64,000 nt of DNA from Siphonodentalium dalli (GCA_032622095.1 CP136064.1:216086205-216150204), one strand, 5' to 3'. Shown: positions 50,400 through 62,568, counted from the first letter of the stretch. Program-made: numbers and translations. The notes: generated by a model from the sequence alone, not told the origin.

Positions 50400-51431
50400 A
50401 CTGTTTATAAACCCCAACCTTTCGTAATAATCGCGAACTCTGGTGTTGACTAATTTGCATAATTATTGTTTTTAATTTGCAATTAAAATGCATTGTGCTT
50501 AAATGCTGTTCTGACTGAGATAAATCTGTACTATGATGTAAGGTTGCTATTGCGTCTTTTTATACCAACACTGCAGACGTTGTGCATACAATTTTGTTAC
50601 TAAGCTTTGAGGTTCAAATCATTGCACTTTTTTGTATCATATTGTACAGATATTCCCCGACTTCACAAGAATTTCCTTATATAGTAGAACAGAGCTTTGA
50701 AATTGCTTTACTCTTCTTTCCGTTAACCGATTTCCACCATTTGACCAACATGACGGGGGGAAAAAAACAGTCTCCACCGTGAATGTATTTATCAATACAA
50801 AACTTTAATAATATATGAATTATCAACATATAGGATTTGAATAAAAATCGAACAGGATTATAGAATGAACAGGTGCTTGAACAATATAGGACAATCATTG
50901 TCGCCACTCTCGACCAGCAATGTCACCCTCGGGACCTTGTGGTATAACAGTATAAAGTCAAACTTGGATTTATAGTCATTTTGAATTCTGTACTATCTAT
51001 TGTATTACAATTTTTTATCATTGAGTTTACCGTTGTACTAGGAAAGTTCATACCAATAGCTTTAACTCAATTGTGAGCAGGGAGAGTAAAAAAGCAGATA
51101 ATAAATTTTAACTCAGTCATTTATTTGGTGCTGATAATCAGAGATCACAATTATCACAGTACAAACTGGAGATATGCACAAGATTGCACTCATTAAAAAT
51201 ACAGGTAAAATCAGACAAATATGACATGTCGACTAATCGTCCATAATAAAGACTTCTAGAGGTATTGTGGTTGAAGATGGTGTCTCTCTTCCATGCACAC
51301 TTTGGATAGATTCCGGCAATTAAATAGTAATCGCAGAAGTCAGCCAACAAAAGATTCTGTTTCAATATATAAATTTTTCTTTCAATACACTATTAGCCAG
51401 TAAACAGATGAGGCACATGGGGTCATGTCTT

Positions 51432-51515
51432 TACTCCGAACGTTCTCTATTCCGAGGATTCGCTATTCCGAAGTTTCCCTATTCCGAGAGTTCTCTATTC
51501 CAAATGTTCGCTAAA
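51432..51515 (+). repeat. ~16 bp tandem repeat CTATTCCGA
   Basis: CTATTCCGA-type cores recur about every 16 bp at 51447, 51463, 51480 and 51496 with variable GTTC/ATTCG/GTTTC linkers. Function unknown. Confidence 0.75.
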
Positions 51516-52787
51516 TGAAATAAGTGAGAATATCTGGTTTAAGTGAGATATCTAAAGGACCTACAAGCACACTTATAAAATAATGGCGATGCAGCCGATC
51601 CTGGTGAACGAGCACCAAGACGGCATGGAATGTGTATGATCTTGGAAGGAACATTAATGAACTAAAAGACTAATATTATCACCCTCAACCAGTATTTTGA
51701 CTCAATCATTTATACTGCATTGCAGAATATCGATGAAATGACAGGCGAGTTTAGCCATAAATTTTTTTCAGTCGCCATGTTGGACATGCCTCCATAATAA
51801 ACAATAAACTTATACCTCTTCCTGTTTATTATATAGAGGAAAGGCTCAGTCCAGAACTAATTTACTGGATGAGTTCCGCTATAAACTGATGACGAGTTGT
51901 AGATTCCAATTATTACATGATCCAAAACCTTGACAAAACATACCTAAATCAACAAATGGGACGCAAAACTAACATCAGCTTCTATAAGGCATGCGATGAC
52001 ATTTCACGTAACTATGTATCGTTTGCCCGCGTAAAGAAATAGTCCCAGTAAAAGACTCTTTGGCATATTTAATGGCATATATTTAATGACATAACTTTTC
52101 AAACTCTTCATTCTTTATAGTTTGTTGGAAAAATATTGAAAGACATAGTATTCTGAGACGTAGCGTACGGAATGTAAACAGACGACAAACCGGTAGTCAA
52201 AAGTCACCTGGCACTGTTTCCTGTTATTAAACGAACGTTCAATATCACAATTTATAGAATGGGTTTATTGAATGGAACAAGGGTAGGATCATGTAATAAA
52301 TTAATAACCGATACCTAGAACAATTTTGAAATTAGAATACGAAGTCTCACTTTGCGGTGTATTAGTGGTTTGTGCAATTTGGCTGTGCACTAGGATTTGC
52401 GACCCCAAAGTTTCAAATAAACCATTATAGTTAAATATAACTAAAATTGTTTTATTCAGGATGTGCCTGACCTGGTAAACTGTTTTTCAATTGGCAAATA
52501 TATTTTTAATCACTTTTACTAATAAATATGCCACCAGATGTTCACCACATGTGTGTTGGGAACACCGGTACAAGCATGCCGTCAAAACAGTCTCGTAAAA
52601 AAATTTCCTTGGAAGTCTAGGAAGAGAGACGATCTCGTTAAGATGATGGAAGTGATGATACTGGGTCTATTTGTGACTGACAACTTGCCTTCGAAATTAC
52701 ATCAATTATTACTGGAGTCATGACTATCCTATTAGGTAGCAGTACACAATTTCGCGGGTTGTTGGGGGTCTGAAAAAATAAGTATCT

Positions 52788-52812
52788 GGGGGGGGGGGGG
52801 GGGGGGGGGGGG
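52788..52812 (+). repeat. Poly-G tract of 25 bases
   Basis: An uninterrupted run of 25 G, preceded by GGGTTGTTGGGGG at about 52755. It could form a G-quadruplex. Its exact length is unreliable in sequencing. Confidence 0.9.
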
Positions 52813-53372
52813 TAACAGTGAGCACAGCCTGTGTTAAATAGTGGTTTGTACAAAAATCTGAAAGTTCACAAAGAAAATTGAAAAATTTGGATTTCCCAGC
52901 TCTAACATAACTCTCGCCGGGTAGAAGAAGCTTATTTACTGACATTTGCTCGGTTATTGTCTGCTTTTGGGTTGACAGTGGTAAATTTTAGTAAAAAAAA
53001 TGGATAAAATTATTGTTTTGTGTGTACAAACCAAGGGGTAGAACTCAAGTGACAAATTGTACGAACGAAACCAAAGAACATATTTGTTTGCATCTGCCAT
53101 TTCTGTCGGAAATAAAAAATGTTTAATGGGGCCTATGCCAAAGATAATGGCTCAGCACAGATTTGAAGTACAGTATCCCTTCCCTAGTTGGGTAAAATTG
53201 CTGGAAATTGTGTATTGCTACCTTAGCTGGTGTATATATAGTCCATAGCAAAAAAATCCATGGCACATTTGTTTGTACTTTTGAACACAGAAAGCTTATT
53301 ATAGGCTAAAGCAGAGCAGAAATACTAAAATCAGTTCATGTGGTCCAATTTGACCTGCATGCCGATTTTCAC

Positions 53373-53559
53373 AGATGTAGCCCACAAGTTGGCTGAACCA
53401 CGTGATCAAAACGGACAAATTGTGGGTGTAAGATGGATGACTCTAAAATCAAGTGGTTATTATTGCTAATAGTAAGCACTTGATTTTAGAGTTATTCATC
53501 TTACACCCGCAATTTGTCCGTTTTGATCACGTGGTTCAGCCAACTTGTAGGCTACATCT
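53373..53559. mobile_element. 187 bp near-perfect palindrome
   Basis: Arms of ~85 bp from AGATGTAGCCCACAAGTTGG to CCAACTTGTAGGCTACATCT, differing at few sites. The inner part (GGACAAATTGTGGGTGTAAG ATGGATGACTC) is shared with the 105 bp repeats at 2650-2860, linking two repeat families. No target duplication is clear. Confidence 0.75.
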
Positions 53560-53844
53560 CTGAAATTAATTGATGCTCAGTCATAAACAAATAGAGTATA
53601 AAGAACATACAATGTGACTTGTTACCAACATTTAACAAATGACAAGCATGAGTGTGTATAGTAACAAAACAATAATTTTTCAGCTTAATTAGTGAACAGA
53701 TATATTTACTGATGACAAGAATCAACATTTTACCATGGTGATGTTAAACTTATCCGCAGTGAGTTGGTTAGAAATATGAACATTGTTAAGTTTTACCCGC
53801 TACACATGTGAACACTATGGTGATATTGCCATCATATTGGGGAT

Positions 53845-53967
53845 TAGTCCAAGTCTTCTCGTACTAATACCAGCTAAGATATTGGTATGGCGAGATGCTG
53901 GATATTAAATCCAGCATCTCGCCATACCAATATCTTAGCTGGTTTTAGTACGAGAAGACTTGGACTA
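53845..53967. mobile_element. Mutator-like palindromic MITE, 123 bp, perfect 9 bp duplication
   Basis: TAGTCCAAGTCTTCTCGTAC to its reverse complement, arms ~60 bp, flanked by ATTGGGGAT at 53836-53844 and 53968-53976. The end motif is shared with 58-205 and 28007-28595. Confidence 0.9.
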
Positions 53968-54184
53968 ATTGGGGATTACCTTCTTTTTGTGTTTTGCGTT
54001 ATATTTCAATCATTTTCATTGACTAGGATATTCATGATCATGAAATGTTGATTTGGTTAACCAGGACCTCTGAAACATTAATTCAATTTCAGGGTACCAA
54101 AGATCTCTAAATATTGTCTGGGAAGTCATAGACAGGTGACTGAATAGCAAATTGACATTCATATACTCCATACCCAATTTGTCT

Positions 54185-54660
54185 AAATGAAAATGTCTGT
54201 CCGTGCTTGTATTCCTTCATTTTTCAGTCAATTTAAAAAAAAATTGGCACATATATTTAGTATTTAATATTTATCACCATGGAAACCTGTGCGCCTGCGG
54301 TTATGATGTCCATCCGACTTTTTTATTGGAGTTATTCCCTTTTTTTAACTTCGAAATTTTTTGCAAACCTGTAATTTTGTCTGAGCTTGTATTACTTCAT
54401 TTATTGGTCATAATTTTTTACCATCATCAGAACCTGTGCACCTGCAATTATCAACTCAATCCGAGTTTTTTTTTTTTTTAGCATAGTTATCTCCCTTTTT
54501 GACTAAGAAATGTTCAGCAATATATTTAGTTTTGTGCAAGCTTTAAATCCATCCTGGTCAATATCTATGAAACCTGGTACAGATATTTACCACCATGGCA
54601 ACCTGTGCACCTACAATTACGAGATTGGTTGGATGTATTTTAGTTGAGTTATCATATTTA
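54185..54660 (+). repeat. Degenerate ~150-170 bp tandem repeat
   Basis: Three units with ACCTGTGC(A/G)CCTGC at about 54285, 54432 and 54601, each preceded by CACCATGG-like sequence and followed by an ATCCGA(C/G)TTTTTT block and GTTATNNCC. Probably an old tandem-core element. Confidence 0.6.
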
Positions 54661-54805
54661 TTTTGTAATAGTTTGTGTCAACCTATATTGTCCTTGCTAC
54701 CAAATTACTTATACATAATTTGAGGATCGAAAGCACCATCTCTTTTGCAGCCCAGGTGCACTGTGGGGGTATCCATTGGAACAGTCTCACCTATAGTTTT
54801 GTTAT

Positions 54806-54966
54806 AAGAGTATGCACTGGCTTACACGGTCAAGGTAAATATTGTCAGACCAATTTATTTTGTTATATATGCGAGGCTCCCTATAGGAGACTCGCATATA
54901 TAAGAGAATGCATTGGCCCAGGGTTTTCACAAAATTTCAGGAAGCTCCAGTCATGGAAAAGGTTAA
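54806..54966. mobile_element. Truncated TTAA double-hairpin element
   Basis: Part of one hairpin (TATAAGAGTATGCACTGG) and one complete hairpin (TATATATGCGAGGCTCCC and complement), ending CATGGAAAAGGTTAA. Confidence 0.65.
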
Positions 54967-55287
54967 TCAACTTTTCATAGATCCTGGTTACTCAAAACAT
55001 GATCCTGGGTACCTAATCAGTGGAAACATGTGAACTTGGCCAATCAGTCCTATATGGCAGTGAATATACAGCCTAATATGCTGTGCTTCAGTCAGTTTGT
55101 GGTAGAATTTATGTAGAGTAGTATCTTGTGAGATTTGTCCAATAAAATGATTAGGCGTGTTAGTCAAGGATTAGATTATGAAAAGAAACATGATATGATC
55201 TAAAACAGTCTCAATAATATAAAGGTTAAGATACATGCACACATGGTTTCTGACAAGTATTGCTATTGCCAACAGCAGTCACATAAG

Positions 55288-55602
55288 CAGGGATCAGCCT
55301 AGGGGGAGACTTGGGAGACGTTCTCCCTAAAATGGGAGAATTGACTTCTCTCATATACCAGTATGCATATGTCCCAACAGCATATTTACTGGTTATAATG
55401 GTGTGTTCTTACTCACTATAATGGTTGTATAAATGGGCTCTTGCATTGCATAATACTTATTGGATCCAAAAGAAGGGTAATGTTGGAGTGTAAATTGAAT
55501 TTCAGCCATAGTTACTTCTCCCTAATAACAGTCCACTTCTCCTTAATAACCAAACAGGGATAAGTGAATTCTCCCAATTTGAAACCTCTTGGCTGGTCCC
55601 TG
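55288..55602. mobile_element. Short hAT-like element, same TIR as 15887-16767
   Basis: CAGGGATCAGCCTAGGGGGA at the left and GGCTGGTCCCTG at the right. Subterminal motifs (CTTCTCCC/GGGAGAA) replace the AGGGCGAA motifs of the larger element. No exact 8 bp duplication could be found (CACATAAG against CATAATAC). Confidence 0.6.
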
Positions 55603-55965
55603 CATAATACATGTTGCATTTGGACAATTTTCCTCCACAAGTTTATCATTCAGTTCATTTTTCTGTGCTGTGTAATGAAATAAGTAGCCAGGGGGCATAA
55701 TTCATCTTCCACTGAAATTAAAAATGAGCGATTATTCAACCAATGCCATGTTATATGAGGCTCTATTGGGGTTGGAGTCAATTGACCGTATTAAGGATCA
55801 GTAAGGCAACAGTCAGAAGTGACATGTAACACATATCTTAACCTGTCTAATCTCATGATGCACAAAAATAATGAACACAATAAGTCTATTTGGTGTTGTT
55901 GAATGTATCACAGCAGTATATAAATCTCCTTTGACAACTGTTGTCATATTGTGAGCCAAATTGTA

Positions 55966-56139
55966 CAGTAATGCTCTAAATAATCGACCCCTTAACCACA
56001 GCTGAATTATGGGTAATTTTTCAGGATTTTGTCGGAAATATGGCTTGTTGCCATTCATCGGAAAGCTCTCCCCGAGAGCTTTCCGATGAATGGCAACAAG
56101 CCATATTTCCGACAAAATCGATTATTTAGAGCATTACTG
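55966..56139. mobile_element. TA fold-back MITE, copy 5
   Basis: CAGTAATGCTCTAAATAATC to AGCATTACTG between TA dinucleotides. The centre has CTCTCCCCGAGAGC. The right arm lacks the CCTGAAAAATTACCC segment. Confidence 0.75.
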
Positions 56140-56922
56140 TATACTGGGACCACAAAGTGCTTGCAAATGTCAAGAGTGCGTTGATTTTGGCAACTTGAAA
56201 CAAAGAGATCATACAGCCAATTTTGAAGCAAATGCTGATAGAATTGTTCGTTTATCACCAATCTACGATCTTCGGGGTTACTTTTCAGGAGATTACGGCA
56301 GATAATTTTAGTGCTCCTCTAGATCTACATATGTTATCACCATAAATAAGAGAGAAATTGATATCTGAGGATGGAATAATTTTTGGACATGAAAACCCAT
56401 GACACCATGATTTATGATGATGCCCTGAATACACCTTTAACCTTTGATCAAGCTTGCCAAATTGGCCACATGTTTTTCTGTTTGATCCAATTTTTCCCAA
56501 TGGGGGGGGGGGGGTGGAATTTTAATTTACTGCTGTGATCATTGAATGGCATATTAAGTAGTTTTCAGACAAATCCATTGCAGTCATAGTTATGTTTCAT
56601 TGACACAATCGGTTGTCTGCATTAACCTGTTGACAAGGGCGAGTACTTTGCGTTATAATGCAGATGTTCTGAATAATAACTGCGCCAATAAGCTTGAAAT
56701 GCAATATTGCAAATCAATCTATCTGCAATAATTTAATTCTACAATAATGTAAAATCCCAACAACTAACACTTATAGACATAAATAGAAGTAAATTTTCCT
56801 TTGCTTTGAAGACCGAGATAATCTTTTACCGATTGAAAACAAGAAACGTCACGATGCATGCCATATAAGGTGTGCAATACGCCTTATGTTGTGTTGAAAA
56901 TAAGATCTCTCAGTTGCGTGCT

Positions 56923-57003
56923 TGAACCCTTTCAGTGCCAAGTCCGATTTATCAAGGAAATATAGGTTGATACAAAAATCGGACTTGGCACTGAACGGGT
57001 TAA
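56923..57003. mobile_element. 81 bp minimal TTAACCC palindrome
   Basis: TTGAACCCTTTCAGTGCCAAG to CTTGGCACTGAACGGGTTAA with a CCGATTTATCAAGG/TTGATACAAAAATCGG interior. It is inserted within a diverged 188 bp-type repeat (about 56830-57095). Confidence 0.7.
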
Positions 57004-57214
57004 CAGATACAATGTAACGGATGCATCGCAGAAGTCTGAACATCTTAGTGTTATTGTCTGTATTAATCCAATTTAAACACGACGTATGTAACGGATTCAA
57101 CTGAAGACTACTTTAATTAATCAAATCAAAGTCATAAAAATGAATCCTCATCAATAAAACTAGAGATTTTTTATAAATATGCAACAAGGAAGCCCATCTA
57201 AATGCTAATCTAAT

Positions 57215-57496
57215 CAGGGGCACCGGAAGTAAACAGGGGTAAGGGGGGCACAACTTCCAGAAAAGGGCATTTTTTTCAGTCAGAGCGATTGTCATCAATA
57301 CTGAAAAGGCAAAATTTTGGTAATCATACAGCACTTTCCAAGACTACAGTAATATTACGCCACTAGAATGGTATATTTTCATCTTTAATTGAGAATATAA
57401 CTATCCAGTTTTGCTGATATATGGGGTATTTTTTGTCATTCTATGACAAAAGAAGGGTCAGTTACCCACCACCCTCCCCCACTTCCGGCACCCCTG
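57215..57496. mobile_element. hAT-like MITE, 282 bp
   Basis: CAGGGGCACCGGAAGT and ACTTCCGGCACCCCTG are imperfect inverted ends. Flanks AATCTAAT and AAACCAAT match at six of eight positions. No coding capacity. Confidence 0.6.
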
Positions 57497-58102
57497 AAAC
57501 CAATCCATCAAATAATTTAAATTGTACAACAAATTTACCAAGCATCAGAAAATCAAAAAATCAGAGAGAAAGAAAAAAATTCTAGAATAAGACCCTGTTG
57601 GAAGAGGTATTTAGTTACCAAGAAAATGGTTCCAATTTGAAATAAAAATTATTGATCTTCAGAAAACAACCAATAAACATCAACCAGCTGATAGCATTCC
57701 CTGGCACCTCACATACAGTCGAACCATGGGCAATATCTTCTTACTTATGTAGAAAGTGTAAATAAGATACATACAAAATATAATGTGTAAATATGAAAGA
57801 TGGAATAGACTGAGCTTGCGTGTGGTAAATGTTCAAATTTCCAATAGTTAAACAATCTAGATAATATTACTAGAGAGTGGTATTGACCAATAAGCTATGG
57901 TGGTTGTGCTTATCTACGACTACGAATAGTGAGTCACAATGTATTATTCAGTCTATTTAAAAAGCCTACAGTAATCTTATCAGATACAGAATTCAAATAC
58001 AGATCCAATTTTTCTATTATAAATGGCATTCCCACGTAACCATTGGTCATGTTGGCTACTATGCACAATTTCATTGGTCAGTGATGTAACAGTTGATTGA
58101 AA

Positions 58103-58520
58103 GGTGAAATTCAGTCTCTTTAAAAAGCTCATGACAATTACAAACACAGCATCATGATTGGCTATATTTAAATTGCGATATCAGAGGTCAATGACGTGTT
58201 GACAATTTTCCCCACACATAGTGAAACACGATACTTTTTATAATACAGAATATATTTGATATATTCAGAATTAAATGTGATAAAATTTACTCATCACAAT
58301 CTAATCTAGGTGACATTATCTTCAAGTTTTAATCAGCCAATGAAATTTATTTCTGATTATTTGTTCGTATCCTGTTGTTTCAATAACTACATGTACTTCT
58401 AAAAACATTCACTCTACCAGACACAGTTTATTGGCAAAGCCTCATCGTCCTAGCAATGGGATCTAATTAGGGAAATCTTGAGATGCAAATCTATTAAAAT
58501 TGTCGTCAGTTTTATAAAGA
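58103..58520. mobile_element. Diverged reverse copy of 22013-22527
   Basis: Shares CAGTCTCTTTAAAAA, TCAGAGGTCAATGACGTGTT and ATTTACTCATCACAATCTA-like segments in opposite orientation. Ends are eroded. Confidence 0.45.
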
Positions 58521-59079
58521 TGCTGTGTAGATGCTACTGAGGCTCTAAATGCCTCAGATGTCAATGCCGTGCCGTAAATCTTGAAAATGAAATGCTATCT
58601 GGAAAGGCCTTCAAGATTCATCTTAGCAGAGTGATAAGATTGCAAAACTTCTAACTTTGACAGTCATATATTAACATACCATAATATTGCATGAGGTGTG
58701 GTGAAGATCATGTTCGATGGTAGTTGAACCATAACAAGACATAACACTGAGTGGATACTGTTATGCAAAGGTTGCGGCCAGATTTAATATGATATATGTC
58801 GGGTCACAATGACAACCAAAGAAACCGCTGAGGAAATGTGCACATACTGTTTTGGGAATAAAACATAGCTGTTCCACCACTGGATAATATATCCATGGTG
58901 CAGGTATAACAGTGTTATAGTCAGTGGGTGCTTGAGGGGCGAAGTTAAAAGTTTATCAATCTAAACCTTGCAATAATCTGAAGAAATAACATAAAGCAAT
59001 ATTTCTTCTATATTGTAGATACCAGTGGAAACTTGAACTATGAAAAAATGATTTACTAAATGATAAATAAACAAGAATG

Positions 59080-59504
59080 CAAGTCTGGATATAGTGTGTC
59101 TGACATTTGCAGAATGAGGTCCCCCAGATTGTGAATTTAGTGACGCTATCCCATCACCAAATTCACCCTCTGGGAACCTCATTCTGCTTAGGCCTCAACT
59201 TCTATGGGAGACCTAGGATCAGATTGAAGTTCCCCAGTTGATGGTGATGTTCACCCATTACTGACCTTGATTATGCATTTTATCTTCTGCAAATTAGGGG
59301 ATTTAGAAACTGTATAGAAGTGAACAAAGTAACTAAAAACATGATAATTTGAGAGAATAGATACTTCCTAGAAGATGAGGCCTAAGCAGAATGAGGTTCC
59401 CAGAAGGTTAATTTGGTGATGCTATGCTGTGCGGGATAGCATCTCTAAATTCACCCTCTAGGGACCTCATTATGCAAATGTCAGACACACTATTTCCAGG
59501 CTTA
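59080..59504. mobile_element. 8 bp-TSD family element, copy at 59 kb
   Basis: CAAGTCTGGATATAGTGTGT to ACACTATTTCCAGGCTTA, 425 bp, flanked by CAAGAATG and CAAGGATG (one mismatch). Both end hairpins are present but decayed. Confidence 0.8.
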
Positions 59505-59927
59505 CAAGGATGTATACATAAACAACAATAACAACAATATTTGGTTCATTTAAACAAATAGTAAATGGTAAACATTATTTAACTGATTATTCTTAATTTT
59601 CTGCATAGACCAGCATAGACGTGATTATGTCTAAAAATAATTAACAACATTATTACAAGGGTGAGTCCCATAATTAAAGGTAACATATATTAACAAGGCT
59701 ATATAACATGCTACTGAAAGAGACAAAATTGGTTAAATTTATACACTCCTGCATTATGTATTGGAGGCCATTTTGTAGCATTGAAAAGTATGTGGATTTC
59801 TTCATTATATTTCATTTGAATATGATGCTATACCATATCAAAATACAAGGGAAAATTTTACAATAAAATTCTAATTGATCTATTAAATTAGGATTCAGGA
59901 AAACAAATTAAATCAGGATTAAAGGGA

Positions 59928-60037
59928 TTAAAGAGATGTACCTTTTTAGACTTGCTTTCTTTAATGTTGTGAGCTTTTTGAATATGAAGGTCGCAATTAT
60001 GACCGAAAGTAAAGTCTAAAAAGGTGTATCTCTTTAA
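59928..60037. mobile_element. TTAA-flanked palindrome with CCTTTTTAGACTT arms
   Basis: TTAAAGAGATGTACCTTTTT at the left and AAAGGTGTATCTCTTTAA at the right, about 110 bp. The arms resemble those of the palindrome nested at 17215-17374. Confidence 0.6.
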
Positions 60038-60060
60038 TTCCTATCACTGATGCAGGCTTG

Positions 60061-60228
60061 TATGGGTAACTTTTCAGGATTTAGTCAGAAATAAGGCTTG
60101 TTGCCATTCATCAGAAAGCTCTGTGTGAGCTTTCTGATGAATGGCAACAAGCCATATTTCCAACTAAATCCTGAAAAATTACCAATAATTCTGCTGTGGT
60201 TAAGGAGTCGATTATCTAGGGCATTGCA
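60061..60228. mobile_element. 5'-truncated TA fold-back MITE
   Basis: Begins TATGGGTAACTTTTCAGGAT without the CAGTAATGCCC end. The right arm is complete to GGGCATTGCAG. The related copy at 60858-61026 is complete but lacks most of the centre. Confidence 0.65.
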
Positions 60229-60522
60229 GTATATGACTGAATTCACTTCTCTGATTAACCACCATGATTGCTCCTGTTAAAGACACCCAAACTGATTTGA
60301 CACCATCAAGATATTATTTTTATGGTTTCAACACCCGAAAATAAGAAGATCGAATGGTTCAAACCTATGAGTTGGTGTTGATGGTTAGATATTGACATTC
60401 GAAACTGTTTCTGTTAATCAGGTTTTGACGTATATTTAAAGTCCAAAGAGTCAAAAGTTTACCTAAGATCAAGAGCATTATTTGATTTCCTTGCCCAATA
60501 AGTGCAAAACTAAAATAAGGTT

Positions 60523-60785
60523 TTAACCCTTTTCATGATGGGAGCTGCACTGGTGCAGCATTAAAGATCCCGTGCCAGTGCATTGTTTTATATATGTGAG
60601 TCTCCCAAAGGGAGCCTTGCATATATAAGAGAATGTACTGGCTTACAAGTAAAGGTATTTATTGTTAGGCCAATGTATTCTCTTATATATGCGAGGCTCC
60701 CTGTGGGAGACTCACATATATAATTGAATGCATTGGTACAGGGTTTCCTGAAAATTTCAGGAAGCTCAAGTCATAGAAGGGTTAA
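60523..60785. mobile_element. TTAA double-hairpin element, 263 bp
   Basis: TTAACCCTTTTCATGATGGG to CATAGAAGGGTTAA with two hairpins. It carries the GCACTGGTGCAGCATTAAAG end typical of the shorter subfamily. Confidence 0.75.
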
Positions 60786-60857
60786 TAATAACTGATACTG
60801 GTTGTCTGGTACATGGCTGATTGTTTTGGATACTCTTGTCAATCTCCATGATGCATA

Positions 60858-61026
60858 CAGTAATGCCCTAAATAATCGACTCCTTAACCACATCAGAATT
60901 ATGGGTAATTTATCAGGATTTAGTCGAAAAAAAAGTGATAGAAACAAGCCATATTTCCAACTAAATCCTGAAATGTTACCCATAATTCTGCTGTGGTTAA
61001 GGAGTTGATTATGTAGGGCATTACTG
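60858..61026. mobile_element. TA fold-back MITE with shortened centre
   Basis: CAGTAATGCCCTAAATAATC to GGGCATTACTG, TA on both sides. The central GAAAGCTCTC region is deleted, leaving GAAAAAAAAGTGATAGAAAC. Confidence 0.75.
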
Positions 61027-61428
61027 TATGTGATAGGAGTGTCATTTATTATAAGTAATTTCATAATTTTCAATTTTTATATTCCCTGTTGAGATGTCCC
61101 CAGCAGAACAATTGGATATTTTGATTTGATATGGTGGAAAATCTGATGGAGCAACTTAATATATTGGTAGAAGCCTGGAAGCCAAACTAAAAGATAATTC
61201 CCAATCCAAAATTAAATTTATTGTCCAGATGCTAAAGACCTTTAATTAGAAAGTTCTATTTTGAAATATCTTTTGAAAGTCATGTGGTGTACGAAAGAAA
61301 ATAAATGCAAATTCCAGAGACTAGTGTACAAAGGTAGAATTTTCTTCTAAGATTAAGTTAATATGATTCCAGCTTAGATAAATTTTGCATTCTGTTGCCT
61401 TTAGCAGAAATTGAGGATAACAGGGCCC

Positions 61429-62143
61429 TGCGAATATTCACAATATAATTTGATGTTGTCGGTGTTATATTTTGGAATATGCAATTTATCAGGATTATTG
61501 TGACATAGTTCTGATATTATCAGAGGGTGATGATGAAACTAGCACGATGCGTCTGCAATATTTTTCGCGACACATATTGTGTTAAATTACAGAGGTTGGT
61601 TCACTTATATGTAACGTTAAAATGAGAGCAAGAGACGGGATGCCCAAATGGCCTACTATTTTATGATAAATCGGTTAATTGTTGGTTAATTGTGTTATTG
61701 GATTGGATATAGGCCTGATACTTGTACATATGTATGTGCCTTATCTTTGTAAATTGCACGATTGTGGGTAAATGTATGTAAATATATCTCTAGTTAGTGT
61801 CACATTCATGATCATGGTACTAATCTGACTGCACATTATATGGTAATAATATCTACTGCATGATTCATCGCAAACTGCCTAATTATTATTTTCATTACCA
61901 AACACTTAATAGGAATGTACATGTAACGTATATAGATTACATATACAACAGGAGATTTGCACAAATAATGCTATTTTCTTTAAAAATACTTTATAAACTG
62001 AACTTTCCCAGCGTCATAATTATAGGAAAACTTTGTGATCCACTTTGAGGACCGACCATATACACAGGCGATTATTCTATATTTTATATCAACTTCCTGA
62101 TTTGATATCAGATTTTGAATATGTGGAAAAGTGTTAATTCGCA
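61429..62143 (+). repeat. Solo LTR matching the BEL/Pao remnant
   Basis: 715 bp, TGCGAATATT...AATTCGCA (TG...CA), flanked by GGGCCC on both sides (61423-61428 and 62144-62149). Most of the length is similar, in reverse orientation, to 10262-11011. No internal retroelement sequence adjoins it, so it is read as a solo LTR left by recombination. Confidence 0.65.
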
Positions 62144-62568
62144 GGGCCCCAGGAAAACTCTTGGTGAATGTTCAACTGGCCTGTACATGCCAAATCCAAT
62201 TTTTGTAGTCTCATACTGCAATGATTTAATTCAATAACTTATCAAGACAAGTTTTTTTAATCCACATGTATTTACAATAAACTGATTGAAAGAAAATAAG
62301 AAAACATGGAACTTGTTCAGTTGCATAGAATTTCTTCAGAATATATATCAGTCATTAGTAACTGATAATGACAAATGTTTTGCGTAAACTTGTATGCTAC
62401 CAGTTTTAACAGGAGGTTTCAATAGGCACTAGCATAATGGGCAGGACTAGTAGACAAATTCTTTGGTTAGGACCCTCATTGTCAATCAATGCTAAAACAA
62501 AATGATACAAAAAATATTTTAAAATTGACATGGTTCAAAACGTTTGCTTACATTTGTGACCAGAAATA

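Larger units (their letters stand above)
50400..53372. other. Unique intergenic sequence without supported gene
   Basis: No family recognised. It contains a ~16 bp tandem repeat at 51432-51515 (TTCTCTATTCCGAGG-type, four to five copies) and a 25-base G run at 52788-52812. Short open frames here show no recognisable domain or splice context. Confidence 0.5.

Noticed and set aside
52638-52945. Proline-rich minus-strand frames
   Set aside because: The prolines come from the 25-base G run; no conserved sequence around it.
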